From: Antedon mediterranea
Lineage: Eukaryota > Echinodermata > Crinoidea > Comatulida > Antedonidae
Assembly (NCBI RefSeq): GCF_964355755.1
Contig: NC_092676.1
Span: 29,213,871 to 29,277,870 of the forward strand
Direction of reading: 5' to 3'
DNA: 64,000 nucleotides
In this document: positions 1-14,000 of the stretch, one piece after another
Layout: each line of letters starts with the position of its first letter
Position numbering within the stretch: position 1 is the first letter of the stretch
Position numbers and translations under genes: made by a program
Notes under the pieces: model-generated
What the model was told of the DNA's origin: nothing
The model's database searches: none
What the model saw: only the letters and a program-made list of their open reading frames with translations

Positions 1-593
1 ATGCGTTTTAGCACGCGACTTATGGCTGTTGGCCTTGTTTAGGTACAGTTTTACATTGTAGCTATACCTTTCCATGGTGTACAAAGTGTACCAATGAATT
101 AGTAGAGACCTGAGTTTGCTTAAACTTAAGTGTGACACAATGTATAGTTATGACTATGCTATCCCTCCCAAACTACACATAGACACACTTGTGCTAGCTT
201 TAGGTGAAAAACAACAACATAATTTAGTGTGTACTTTCTGCTTAATTAAAATGGATTATTATATTACTTATTAGGTCAGTGCAACAACAGTCCTAGGATC
301 AGTGTCTTCACTGAAACTGATTAGGCCACCCTCAATACAAAATATGCTGGTAATAAATAAAATATATAGTAGTAGTAGTAACATAATGTTACACCAGTTT
401 ATGATTCGATTCCTATTCTATGGAATAACACCTTTACCCGATTACTTCTGCTTTCAATTTTGGAATGGACATGATATAGAACACTCATGTTTACGGTTCG
501 TTAAAGGATTATGTTAATTGACATTCTAGTAGTTGCTAAATCCATTGATTTAAATATTCTATAATTAATCAAGATCCACTATTTTGCTTATTT

Positions 594-750
594 AAAGCTC
601 TGTTCACACTATCAAACTAGTTTGACAAAAAAAGCCACACATAATAGTAGTGATATACCCAAATATGGTAGAGGTATGATGTCATATGTCCATATTTGGG
701 CACATCTCATATTTTTGTCACATAAAGTTTGATAGTGTAGACAGCTGAGC
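594..750. mobile_element. Palindromic MITE, copy 1
   Basis: The copy begins AAAGCTCTGTTCACACTATC and ends GTTTGATAGTGTAGACAGCT, so the ends are inverted repeats. Internal words shared with the other copies are ATATGGTAG, ATGTCATA and a CCATATTTGGGCACATC core. It is non-coding. It belongs to the family described at 42945-43066. Confidence 0.85.
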
Positions 751-2004
751 ATAAGAGTAATGGCTAAACTGCGTAATATTAAAGTCAACTTGGGTCCCAC
801 CATTCAGTTTTATATGCTCAGTACTACAGTATGTGATGGCTAAGACTTGGATACCAAATGTCAAAGCTAATAGTTCTAGATAATCCAAAACCTTGAGGTT
901 CCAGTCAGTTATGAATCATCAAGTATGTTGTATTTTAATAATTGCAGTTGATAAATAAATTTGATATCAAAGCTAAATAAACAAATGTTGTTAATGATAA
1001 ATATAATGCTATTGATTATAAGTGAACACTTCAACAGCAGCTTGATCTTCACGGCTTGATCAAGATAGTAGTAATTATTAATCATCTAACATTATTTCTG
1101 TATCAATAGTAAATACAGTATAATCTATTGTCAAATATTTTTGTATGCAGTATTTTGATAAAATTGTTTAATTGAAAATCATAAATTATTGTCCTGTTTA
1201 CTTTCATAAAATATCAGTATTGTTTTAATTGTTAGAAATTTAAGTTTTTTGTTTTCTGTAACATAAAGCCGTTTTCACTAGGAAAAGTTATTTGTGTCAC
1301 ATATGAATGAATTCCAGAAATGCCGTACAGTATGTACGATACAACTGTACTGTATATTTCAGTTTCTCAAGTTTGATAGTGTGCTGAACAGCAAAATTAG
1401 TACTGTACTGTATAATAGCCCAAACAGTTTCTGCTTTCAAAGTATTCTCAACCAATCATTTTTCAGGAAATGACATCTCATGCATCCATCAGCTATAATG
1501 CAAATTGAACTTTAAAAAAAAAATATGCGCTCTTGTATCACTATTAGTATCAGCAAATAAATAATTATACAAAGAAAACAACGCTTTTTTTACAAAAATA
1601 TTGGAGTCACAGTAATACATTCTTACAGTACATGATGAAGAATGTAAAATTCTCTGAAGAATGTAAAATTCTCTGGAGAATGGTCTGCATAAATTGTTAT
1701 TGTTGATCTTTTATCTATACCGCATGTTACACAGTACAAAAGAAAAACCATAAAATAGTATCTTTAACAAATGTCATGGTTGTTGCCACTACTACGTTAG
1801 ATTAACTGTATACCCAAGTTCAGTGAATATGAACCTAAAACAAGGACAAGTTAATAAAAAAGGCTTGTGTAGAATTAATGGATGTCAATAAAAAGTGACT
1901 GCTATAAGACGTGAGTCATCAGCTTGTTATCATCGCACAGCTTTACGTAATAATGGCTGACATTATGATTTGGTATGCTTATTTTGTATTATATATTTTT
2001 GCAA

Positions 2005-2359
2005 TATAGTTATGCACTTGTCAATTGTATGACCCACTATACGACTCCCGGGGGAGGTGCGTCATGGGTGTGTCATTTACAAATAATTACTGACGCAGGG
2101 GTGCGACAAAAAACCTAGATCGTCACATCAATTAACAATGGTGTGTCAATGTCCGTCACTTTACCACCTACCATACTGTATCATAAACAACATGGTCACA
2201 GTGCGTTAAAATAGGTGTGCCGTGGTCATCTAAAGGTAAGTCACATTTTTTATGCAAGGGTGCGTCATGGTATTCATAAGATACTGTATGACGCACATTG
2301 GACACACCTCTCTCGGAGGTAGTATAGTGGGTCATACAATTGACAAGTGCATAACTATA
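2005..2359. mobile_element. TIR element with about 37-bp inverted ends
   Basis: The left end reads TATAGTTATGCACTTGTCAA and continues to GACCCACTATA. The right end is its reverse complement and finishes GCACTTGTC inverted, then ATAACTATA. The inverted ends are about 37 bp and close to perfect. The interior has no ORF but several TGACGCA/TGCGTCA words and GTGTGTC-like words. This is a non-autonomous DNA transposon (MITE) by structure. A TA target duplication would fit the terminal TA, but this is not certain. Confidence 0.8.
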
Positions 2360-2659
2360 GTAGTACAGTATTACTGTGGTAACTGCAGAGTGTCACGTTG
2401 GCACTGACTGATAATGGTACTGTAAGTAACTGTTATTATTAAACTGATTGACTGTAACATGCCCATGATGTAATGGCAATACTAGTATTACCTAACAAGG
2501 TTATCGTCACCTTTTGACAAAGAAGGATATTAAGTACATGAATATCGATCGGCAAGATAAGATTTTTTTTTTTTTCTCATTTCAACCGACGTCATCAAAC
2601 TTGTCAAAATGCATCAGAAGAACTAAACAATTTGTTGTTATTTTGGTTTAACAAATTAT

Positions 2660-3014
2660 AAAGCTCTGTCTACACTATCAAACTAGTTTGACAAAAAAGT
2701 GTGATGTGCCCAATTATGGTAGTGATAAAACAAATATGGTAGAGTGATATAACATCATCATCATGTCCATACAGTATATGGCAGGGAACAATTTCATTTT
2801 AAAATTTTGTTTAGCAATTATTGCTAATCAAACTGATTTTTTAGTCGAGAAAAACATAGTTTTGTATTGTCTTTTTTGCTACACAATTTTAGAAATGTGT
2901 AGCAATAAGGTTGTTTTGTATAGCTTTTTGCTATGCTACACTGACATCATCATGTCCATATTTGGGCACATCACATTTTGTTGTCACATAAAGATTGATA
3001 GTGTAGACAAAGGT
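2660..3014. mobile_element. Palindromic MITE, copy 2, with internal insertion
   Basis: The left TIR AAAGCTCTGTCTACACTATC and the right GATAGTGTAGACAAAG bracket a copy about 200 bp longer than its relatives. The extra sequence lies at about 2777-2943 between two versions of a CATCATGTCCATA word, as if an insertion duplicated it. The insert itself contains a short hairpin (TTGCTACACA...TGTGTAGCAA). Confidence 0.75.
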
Positions 3015-5034
3015 TTATACTGCAAAGATTTTAACTGGGATTTGTGCATTAAAACAGCTCTGCTGCTGCACTACTTTATACCCTTTGCCCGAGCTATGTA
3101 CACAGGGCAATTCAAGGTCATTTATGATGTTGGTACTATGTTTATGCAACCTTACAGTTAAAGTATGATTCTTTACTGTAGCCTTGTCCTAGGAAGGAGT
3201 ACAATAAATCAACAGGATGTAGTAAAGCCATGCCTACCTGTATAATCAACATTACTTGCTCTTGAGTACTGTCAATATTTAATATTTAAAATACACAATG
3301 ATACAATGGTTGATTCAAGGTAGTATTTACTGCCCTTGTTGAAAACACGATAATTGACTTTAATTACATTATCTGTACATTGAGGCCTGTGTACATTACT
3401 TGAAAACTGTATTGTATATATACCATACCTTGTGGCCGAAAAAATATTTTTTTTTGTATTCACATTAATATACTGTAATTTGTTTCCTGTAAACATGTAC
3501 TGTATTTACTTGTTTGTTAATTTTGGTGGAATCAACAAAATATAATAAGATTTAAGATTCAATTTATTTTGTCAATAATAAAATGTGGACATAAAATAAT
3601 CATACTAAATTCAATAGTACAGTACATTAAATAAAGAAATATATTTAAAATAACAACCCAGATATACAACAAAATACAACATCACGATTAAGCAACAAAA
3701 CTTTTGGTTAAAAAAGATTTATTTACAATACAATTCTGTAAAAAAGGTAGGCGGATGTTACATATTAAAAATAAAATATTTTAATATTATAATAACAAAT
3801 TATGAAAAATCAAAATAGTTAGTAGGTGGGTTCAAATTCAACCATCATGGAGTAATAAGACTAAAGTAAAAAAATAAACATTATTTTAAATTTTCTTGAT
3901 GATGATCTAAAATCATCATTTATTTATTATTAATAAACCAAAACAATGTTATAATATGTACAAAAATTAATTCAATGATCAAATGTATTCTAAAAGGAAG
4001 AGTGAATATTCTAATCTAAAACGGATAATAATAACAGCACACTGACAGCTCCATCTGTCAATTTTCAGCTGATGATGTTGCAGACGATTTGGTACCCCGC
4101 TGCTCTTAGTTAGGCCTAGATGATGAAAAAAACGTAAAGAAGAGCGCCTTACCGGTTTGACCCTTGCCTAGGGTTTTCTCAAGTTTATATGGTCCTACGT
4201 ATTGCATATCTCCGTTAGACATATTTCCAACTTTAAGTGACAATAATCACTACAATATCATAATAAATGCATCAAAAACATCAACTCTGTTGACAAATAA
4301 ATTCCATTTAACAATCAACTCTGGAAACAACTCCATTCATCGCGTATTATTATTACCCGCTTGATAATTCATAAACTCATTAACATTTTTTAGACTAGGA
4401 GGGCGCCCTCAATACATTTTTAGACTAAGTACTTGAGATCACAACACAACACTCGAATATTAGTAACGAAGATTTTGTTTACACTGGAAACGGAGGCCTA
4501 TTATCTAAATTTTGTAAATATAATTTCACTTATGAGTTGAAGAAATGTTCAATAATCAATAATAAGAAAGTAAGGTTCTAAACTAACATTTTCTAGGCTA
4601 TATAGGCCTAGTATATTATAGCTTATTCTTGTGACTTGTTCAGGCAGGGCAGAAGAGGGAGGGAGAGTGGAGGGAGTAGACGGGGCCGGGGGAAGGGTCG
4701 GTGGTGATGGTGGTTGTAGGCCTACCTAGAGTGTGAAGTGACACAGAATAGTTAGTATTGCACTTTATTAGTCTTTAGTAATCCATGTTGTATTAATTGA
4801 GTTTAAAATGTTATTAATTTATCTGTATATATATTAATTATTATTAAATTAAAAATATTTAAAACAATATTTAGGTATAGTAAGGCCTATAATAAAAATA
4901 AGTTATTTTATTGTTATTAATGAAGAAAATTGTTGTTTTATTTTTCATTTGTTGTAATTTAGGCAATGTGTGAAATGATAAATCTTGCATATATCTGACC
5001 AAATAAGAGGACACCTTCCTTAGGGTTAGCAGTG

Positions 5035-8000
5035 ATGAGTATGAAAGAATCTGTACAGGAGGAGCCGCCCTCAGGAGAAGACGATGGTTGGATTGAAGAT
5101 GAAATACAACGTGAATTAGATGCGCTTGATGTAAACAACCTTGAAGAAGATGATGATGAAGAAAACATAATTAGTGATGTAATTATTGAGATAATAAAAC
5201 AACTTAATTAATTTGATTTGTAATTTAGTATTTAAAGTTAGAAATAATTTTTTGTAGATGATGTTTTGTCTTTTGTTGACTCATCCCACTTTATTTAATT
5301 TTGATGTACACATTATTAAAATATATACAAGTCTATTTCGTGCCTAGCTTACCTGGATAAACCAACATTGGACTATTCTCTCCGAGAAGAGAGCTACAAC
5401 TCGAATATACAAAATTTATGATGATGTATTGTTAGTTTGAAAATAATTGATATCTAATGTGATACCACTTTATTAGGATGATGTTATAGATGAGGATGTT
5501 CCAGACACTGTGTCAAATTACTTGCTCCGAGTTCAGAGCAGAACAGAAGGTTTCACTAAGGAACTTGAAGAATGTGATCAGATATTGCAAGATACCTCAG
5601 GTAAAACATTTTTTAATAGATGAATTCAATGAGTGCTTTTACATTGTTACTACTATAAATACTGTAGCTTATATAATTATTATATTACTGAATGAGGAAT
5701 ATTTAGTTTACAAAAATCTAGGAAATGATGGCTGATCTTATAATTACTAAAGCTCTGTTTACACTATCAAACTACTATAAAAAGTGTGATGTGCCCAAAT
5801 ATGGTAGTTATATCATAATGTGGTTGAATAAATATAACGATATGACATCATCATGTCCATATATGGGCATATCACTTTTTTTTTCACATAAAGTTTGATA
5901 GAGTAAACAAGAGCTTTTATTGTTAAAAGTAATACAAATGTGTATTTTCAATTTAATGATGACAAAGAAATTATTTTTTTCCTCAATAGTTTTAGAAAAA
6001 AATGAAGATTTTTATTACAAATCTAAAGAGTTAAATGAACTAGCATTCATTCTTGGGGAAGACCCAGAAGAGCTTCGTGATCGGGTAAGTTTTTAGTTAT
6101 TTGAAAACAAGATTTAATTAAAGAAAATTTATTGGAACTTTAAACGCAATGCTTTTACATTCTTTGCCATTATTTTTGTTTTTAATGAAATCCATTTTTA
6201 TTTTTTCACAGGTAATAAGTGAACTTGAAAATGAAGATGCTGTGGATGTCAAAATTACAAAGCAGGGGGAGGGAGATGCAAATCTTCAACAGCAAAAAGA
6301 TTATGACATTACAGAAGGTAAAAAGCAATTTTAATACTTTATTTAACTTTTGTCAATTTAATCCACTAACTGCATCAGAAATTTATGGCAACTTTAGCGA
6401 AGTTTAAGAGTTCCATTTTGTTTCAGAAAATGGTAAAATAGCAGTAATAGTTGAGGCAGACATTTTGGAACAGGCAGCTCAGAAACAGATAATTGAGCTA
6501 GAAGAAAAGCACAGAGCTAGGAGCATGGTTGCAGCGAAAGAACGTGAGCTCCACCTTCAGACAGAAGCTCGTAGAGAACAGGAATTATATAATACTAGAC
6601 AACGGGTTATGAAAGAGAATGCAAAGAAAGAACAAGAAATGATTCAAGCTAGAAATGTAAGGCTTTCTTAATTAATATCATGTCATGAATTAATTATTTA
6701 TTGTAATATAAGTTGCTTTAAAAGAAGAAAAATGACAACCATGAGACACTGGCCTAAGAAGTTCTGAAATTCTATCTTTTGAACTGTATAGTCTTCAAAA
6801 TTTAGGAGTACAGTGGGGAGGTGAGCCTTAAATCCGCCTATGATGACTGTACGTTTTAGTTTACTATTCAGACAAGTATCAACCTATTTATGATTTAATA
6901 TACTGTTTAGGTTGAGCAAGAAAAAATAAAACAAGAACTACACGAAGAAAGCAAGAAAATGGAAGCGTCACTTCAGCAATACAAAGAAGAGATACAGGAC
7001 TTCACAAAAAAGATGGAAGAAGAGAAGAAAGTCTTTGACGAAGAACTTTTACTTAGGAAAGCTCAGAAGGAAAAAATGGAAAAAAAAGCAGCTATTCTTA
7101 TCCAATCCGTCTTCAGGTCTTATAGGTAGGTAACAACTGCCATCAAAAACATTGCTTTGTGTTTATATGTTTTAAATTGTATCTTGTATTATTGTTGTCT
7201 ATTTCGTGCCTAGCTTACCTGGATAAACCGACAATAGTCCTTTCACATCAAAGAGCGAGATATAACTCGAAAAGTAGAAATTTTCATTGAAAACCCCTCT
7301 CCACAAATGGTATAGTCCATGAGCTATGCCCTCAGGATTCCCACAAACCTTTTATTTTATTCCCCAGTTTGAAAATGTATTTCCTTTGTTTTAATACTTT
7401 CCAAATTGACAAATAAATATTATCAGTGATCAGTATTCTGTAATATAAATCATACTACAAATGTTTTATGTATTTTTAAAAAAACTGTTTACTTACAGAA
7501 CAAGAAAACCATACCTGAAACGTATGCATAAAATGCTTGAAGAATTGAAAGAAAAAAGAGAACAGGATAGACAGTGTGAGATTCTTACTGAAAGAAGGAA
7601 GGAAGAACAAAAGAAAAAGAAAGAAATTATGGAAAAGAAACGTAAGCAGGAGGAAGAAAGGTATGAGTGTCAGTAAGCATTTATTTCAGTATGATGTGCC
7701 CATATATGGACATGATGATGTCATATCACTGCCATATTTGTGCATATCACTACCATTTTTGGGCACAACACTTTTTTTTGTCAAACTAGTTTGATAGTGT
7801 AGACAGAGCTTATAATGTTGTTGTATGTATTGGAAAACTTTCTTATATTTCTTTTCAGGAAGCAAAAGGAAGAACAACTTAAGAAAGAAGAAGAAGAAAG
7901 AAAAGAAGCAGAAAGAAAAAGAATAGAAAAGGAGAAAAAAGAAAGGCTTGAGAAGGAACGAATTGAACAAGAAAGACTTGAAAGTGAACGACTAAAAATG

Positions 8001-11000
8001 GAAGAAGAGGAAAAGGCAAGATTAGAACTAGAAAAGAGAGAAAAGGAGATTCTTGCTAAAATAAAAGCAGAAAATGAAAAGTCTAAAGAAGAAGCAAAAG
8101 AAAAGCAAAAAGAGCAAATAAATTCATTTAACAAACATGAAGAAAGTAGTGAAATTAAAGATGAAGAGTGCTCAAATGAATGCAATAGAGACAGGGAAGA
8201 AAAAGATAGTTCCAAAATGAAGCTAGATGTTGTAGAGGCTGTGACCTTAACTAAAAAAAACATTGATAAAGAATTTAGTCAGAAAGTACCAACTAGTGAT
8301 ATTTCTCCAGAATCACTAAATAAACTTCCAATCAAAACCCTTGAAACATCTTTCAAAGATATTATGGTAGCAAATTGTAAGGAATTATCACCTATAGATA
8401 ACATTGAAGAAAAACCAACTGTTGTGCAATCTAGTAATAGTAGTTCCTCTAAAGACACATCAGAGGGACTCTCCAAAAAAGCTGAAGAAACCTTTTCTAA
8501 TGTTAACAGTTTAGTTGAAAATAACAATGATGAAATACCTAGCAATGATTTGTCACATTTGTCTGGTGCTACTAATGGTTTGGAGAATGTGACTTCTGTA
8601 AAAGGATTACCAGAATTAAACTTACTGTCACCTCTTCCAGAAGCTCTTGAAGCAAAGAGGTTACAGTGGATTCAGACTTGTGTTCCCTTCAGGTAAAAAA
8701 TATTGCTTTTGTCTAGATAATTTGAATTGTTAGCGCTGCTTTACAAGTGATTGCCATAAACTAAATGTTTATTTATTTGCGTCAATATAGTAAAATTCAA
8801 AGTCAGTTAAAGGGTTCTAATCAGAAGATAGTTCAACGCCAGAAGAGACGGCCAGCATCTGCGAAAAAACTTCAACCACTCACAAAAGAGCAGATACTAG
8901 CATCTTCTTCACTACAGACATCATTAGCTGAGGTAAGTTAAAAAGTTGCAGCTTTCTCAAAATATACATCATTCATGTGCTACTGTGAATGTAATAATCC
9001 TTTTGTTTCTAAAATGCCAATAATCTGTTTTGTTTTTAATCAAGGTTACTACTGTAAGGCTAAGTGACTTGCCTGGGTGCACTCTGACCTCTTTGGATCA
9101 ATGCAGTTACTTGGTTGCTATGGAAATACATAACTGTAATCTGGTTGCGCTTGAAGGTGTAGAAAATTTGAAGAATGTTAGATACATTGATGTTACGGTA
9201 AAACACAAATGCTTTATTTTTCTATTCATTTGAAAGAAAAGTTTAATTTACAACAACTTTCACTTTTGTCTGTAATAATTAATATGTTTGAAATTTGTTT
9301 TAATCTGTAGAACAATAAAATTGAGTTCATAAATTGCAAAGAGAAAAATGATTTGTGTAGTCTCCATCTCAGCCATAATAACCTCTCCACTGTTCATGGA
9401 TTAGATGGGTGTACTGGATTAAGGAGACTAACTGTATCTTATAATAAAATTACAAAAGTTGGTAAGTATCAAACATTTTATGTGGAACATCATGACACTA
9501 ATTATACCATTGTACAGGGCCGTAGCCACCAGTATGGTTTGTAAGGTTTCAACCTGACCACTTTTTCACGTAGGCCTTTGACAACCAAGTGGCTTGAACA
9601 GAGATTGTTCTCTTTTCTTGTGAAAACCGCACCGCTTTATTTCTTGTGGCTACATGTTGTAGTTTTGTTGATTTCTGCTTGTGATTTGTATTGCAGGGTG
9701 TATTGCTTCATTTTCCAACCTACAAGTGTTGGATATGAGTCATAACCAGCTAATGACAATGCAAGGCCTGGGATCATTAGCTCTTCTCCAACAAGTTGAT
9801 CTTAGTAACAACCATCTGTCTTCCATTGAGGGCTTAGAAAACTGTTGTCTAGTAACACAATTGAACCTAGCCAGTAACAACCTTTCACAGGTTAGTATAA
9901 TGTAGTATATTGTTACAACTAGAGAATTTAAAATCCATAGCATATATGACAAAATTGTTTTGATCATTGCACCAACGACAAAGCAAAGCAAACATGGGCT
10001 ATCAATCGGGATGACCGATGACCAAACTATGTCTTGTTAATTAATTTGCGCATGCAGAGTTATCTAGGTTCAGACGATGACCGACAACACATCAAAACAT
10101 TTTATAAAACAGTTTTCAAGTTTCTTACATTTATTTGACAGATCCCGTCTCTCAAGAATCAAGTCCTGCTACAGAAATTAAATGTGTGCAATAATAGTAT
10201 AAGCCAGTTAGATCCTTTGTTTGATTGTTGGCTACCGTGCTTAAGAGACCTCAACATCTCTGAGAACAGTCTTGAAGAAGTACCACCTTCACTTACTGGG
10301 TTACCATATCTCAGCTTGCTGGATGTCAGACACAACTATATCTCAGGTAGTAACAAAAAATGTAATATTACCATCACCAGACACCTTTGGGCTGGCCAAA
10401 TATGTCTGCTATTCTGAATGTGTTTTTAATGGTAAAAATGAATTTGGGGCTGTTTGAAAAAAGTCTGGTATTGGGATTCTAGAGTTTCCGGTTTTGGAAG
10501 AGTTGACTGAACTTTAAATAATTAAAGATATAGTAATAATATAATATTAATGGTAGTCTTATATATCACCTAATGCAATGTTTCTAATTGTTTTACACAC
10601 AAAATTAATACATAAAATATCCTAAGATAAACCAAAAAAGGAAGATGAAGCAGAAGAACCATTTTCACCGCTTTTACGAATGACTTCTAATTGGCTATAA
10701 TTTCAATTTATTTTTAGAAGTTACAAAACTCTCTGGATTAGAGTTATTTAAGAAACTACAGAATTTGCTAATTGACGGAAATCCAGTTAAAGAAGAAAAA
10801 TCATTCAAGTAACTATACAGATTATATTTTTTTGTTTATCTTATTTTTATTGTTATTGTTGCATGTTTATAGTCATATTGTATTTTTGTGAGGGTCCCGA
10901 ATGGATGGACCACCCTCGTAAAATATCATTAAAAATAAACAAATACATTTCTGGTAAACAAAATTATTTTTTACAACAATGCATAATACAAAAACGTTTT

Positions 11001-14000
11001 TTATTATTTGCTTAATAATCAGAATACCAATTTATCTTTATAGATGTCATGTATTATCTTTGCTGCCACGCTTAAAGAATTTAGATTCAGAGAAAATTGA
11101 ATGTGACACACTACCAGAACATAGTGTTACTGAATTTGAGGAATCGTGTGAGTCACAAATCAGGTTCCAGGAGAATCTACATGTAAAGTGGAACAGAGAA
11201 TTTAAGTAAGTCTGGCTTTGTTTTGTTAAAATTCAATTATTTATTTTATTCATTTAATTATATACAAGTATTGTAAATAATTTGTAAATCCCCCAAATGT
11301 CATTATGTTTTATGTTTTTAAATTAATGTGTTTTTTTCAATAAATTTTTATGATAAGTAATAAGAATACAGTATTTTAAATTTACTTTTGATTTCTATTG
11401 TGTCTAGACTCTTGAAAGATCAAGGTGACCTAGAAGGGCTGCCCAAACTTGAGCAGACATACCTTAAAAAGATGGAGGGAGTAATGAAGGACCATCGCTA
11501 TATGCATGAATACGGAGACACTACAATAATTAAAGTTGTACCAGCGAATGATGATGTTCAGGTAGATCCTAGGCTCAGTAAATCAAGACCAGACGAGGGT
11601 ACAGACTGTGTGAATGTTGGACCAATTGTGGGTGAGGTGGCTTCTACTGGTCAGGTGGACCTTACAGGCCAAGTGGCTGCCAACCACACAGTTAATGCAG
11701 TGGTGTCTACTACATCAGGTGGCTCAGATAAAACTACTGGAAACAGGAGAGGATCAAGTGATTTAAGAACAGGGGTGATAACAACAAAAGCATTTGTGGA
11801 GCAAACTAAAGGGAAAAGGTACAAATTTTGTTTATTTTGGTGTTTTGTCTTTTTGTTCTCTTCCTTTTGGTTTCCACTCTTTCTCTTTATTTTTGAGCGC
11901 ATAAAGACATCGTTTATTTGCGCTATAAATCTATCTATTATTATTTATTATTACTATTTAGTATCTAACATAGTAAATAAAAGATTGTTGTTAGGAGTAA
12001 TATAATATTGAATATGGTAGTTGTTAACTTTGTGTTTTGCATCTTAATTCAGACAAACTGACCGTGCAGCCACCATCATCCAAGCTCAATGGCGTGGTCA
12101 CTGCATCAGACGCGATATCCGCAAGCACGCAGAACGATGGCTGGCAGCTGTCACTATACAGACTTTCTGGCGAGGTGATATGGCCAGTAACAGGGTCAGA
12201 GAAATAAGGAAGTGTGTTCAACAAGACAGGAATAAATACAATGCTATGCACGTAGCTGCTGTTACCATGATTCAGGTAAGTCTTTAGCTAGGCTTCATTT
12301 GAAAATAGGGAGCTTTATTTGGACCAACGACCAACCTAGGTCAGGTCAATTGATGTGTTGTTGGTTGTTGTCTGGACCTAGAAACCATCAAACCTGTGTC
12401 GAGGTGAGGAGCGAGAACACACGTCCCAATATTTCCTCATTAACACAATGAACTAACATGACATAGTTTGGTCGTTGGTCAAAAATTGAAAGCTCCCTAA
12501 TGATTTCTGGAAAGTCATTAGTCTGAACACTGTTTTAATTTAAAAGAAAAAATAGTACCAGCACTGCACTTTCCATTGCAGGCATGGTGGCATGGTATCA
12601 GAACACGGCGCTGCCTCAGGAATGCCAGACAAAAATCAGTTGTAGAGTTTGAAGATGAAGACGAACTCTACCCAGAAATTGATCTTTCAACATTTGATTA
12701 TGTCGAGGTTAGTATCATGTCTAAAGAAGAAATAATAAAACCATCACACTAGTGAGTGAATCAGATAGGATGAACCTACTCTTTGAAATATCATATGGTA
12801 CATACTTTGTAAACTTAAATTTTTAAACACTTTTTCTCATACAGAGTGACTGGAGGCCTACAGATGAACCCCAGCTTCCACAGGCCCACCCAACCTTACC
12901 TCCTTCCACTTCCCAGCACCTTCCAAGTCCACCAACACAGGAGCGACCACCAAGTAGAACAATTCGTCATGCTTGGAGAAATATCAATTCACCACAACAA
13001 AACAACAAAGCCTCGCCAGATGTTTTAATTGTAGAAGAAGACTCAAACATGAGTACTTACTCCGAGACGTCGAGAGATAAGAACACGCTCGCAGGGAAGC
13101 CTCCTCTACCCCCTTTATCAGGTTTAAGCGGTACTTTGAAGACGAGTAGAAGTGAGAAAGAGGAACAAATATCAGAAGAGTGGTAAGATAAAGAATCTAG
13201 GTGGATTACTGACAAAAATGACATGGCATCATTTGCTGGATATCAATGGAGATACACATTTTTTATTTTATAAAAATATTTTTTTTTATTTTTAAAAGAA
13301 AAAATTACAATGCTATGGGTATCAGTGGTCAGATCTCAATGGAGATACAAAATAAAATAAGCACTGAAAAAAAAGACAATGCTATGGGTATCAGTGGCTG
13401 GACCTCAATGGAGATACAAAATAAAATAAGCACTGAAAAGAAAGACAATGCTATGGGTATCAGTGGCTGTACCTCAATGGATACAAAATAAAATAAGCAC
13501 TGAAAAAAAATACAATGCTATGGGTATCAGTGGCTGGACCTCAATGGAGATACAAAATAAAATAAGCACTGAAAAAAAAGACAATGCTATGGGTATCAGT
13601 GGCTGGACCTCAATGGAGATACAAAATAAAATAAGCACTGAAAAAAAAGACAATGCTATGGGTATCAGTGGCTGTACCTCAATGGAGGATACAAAATAAA
13701 ATAAGCACTGAAAAAAAAAGACAATGCTATGGGTATCAGTGACTGTACCTCAATGGATACAAAATAAAATAAGCACTGAAAAAAAAAAGACAATGCTATG
13801 GGTATCAGTGACTGTACCTCAATGGAGGATACAAAATAAAATAAGCACTGAAAAAAAAGACAATGCTATGGGTATCAGTGGCTGTACCTCAATGGAGGAT
13901 ACAAAATAAAATAAGCACTGAAAAAAAAAGACAATGCTATGGGTATCAGTGACTGTACCTCAATGGAGGATACAAAATAAAATAAGCAGAAAGCTAAATC

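Larger units (their letters stand above)
1..5034. other. Non-coding region upstream of LRRIQ1
   Basis: I see no exon of a recognisable gene here. The longest open frames (132 codons or fewer) have no protein-like composition, and some run through repeats. The stretch holds two copies of the common MITE (594-750, 2660-3014), a third small fragment near 1368-1390, and a 355-bp TIR element (2005-2359). A G-rich patch at about 4640-4720 lies roughly 350 bp before the LRRIQ1 start codon and could be part of its promoter. The rest (about 1-590, 760-2000, 3020-4630) is AT-rich sequence in which I see nothing. Confidence 0.6.

Noticed and set aside
2763-3161. 132-codon ORF
   Set aside because: It runs through MITE copy 2 and its insert. 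Composition is unlike a protein and no splice context supports it.
7781-8263. 160-codon Ser-rich minus-strand ORF
   Set aside because: It is an antisense shadow of the Glu/Lys-rich LRRIQ1 exon 8.
12846-13028. 60-codon ORF in a Pro-rich stretch
   Set aside because: It is an alternative frame of LRRIQ1 exon 12845-13182. The correct frame is fixed by the downstream EEWGFKDES junction.
13246-13909. Three overlapping ORFs of 61-83 codons
   Set aside because: They translate the intronic 69-bp minisatellite and repeat the same peptide. They are not genes.
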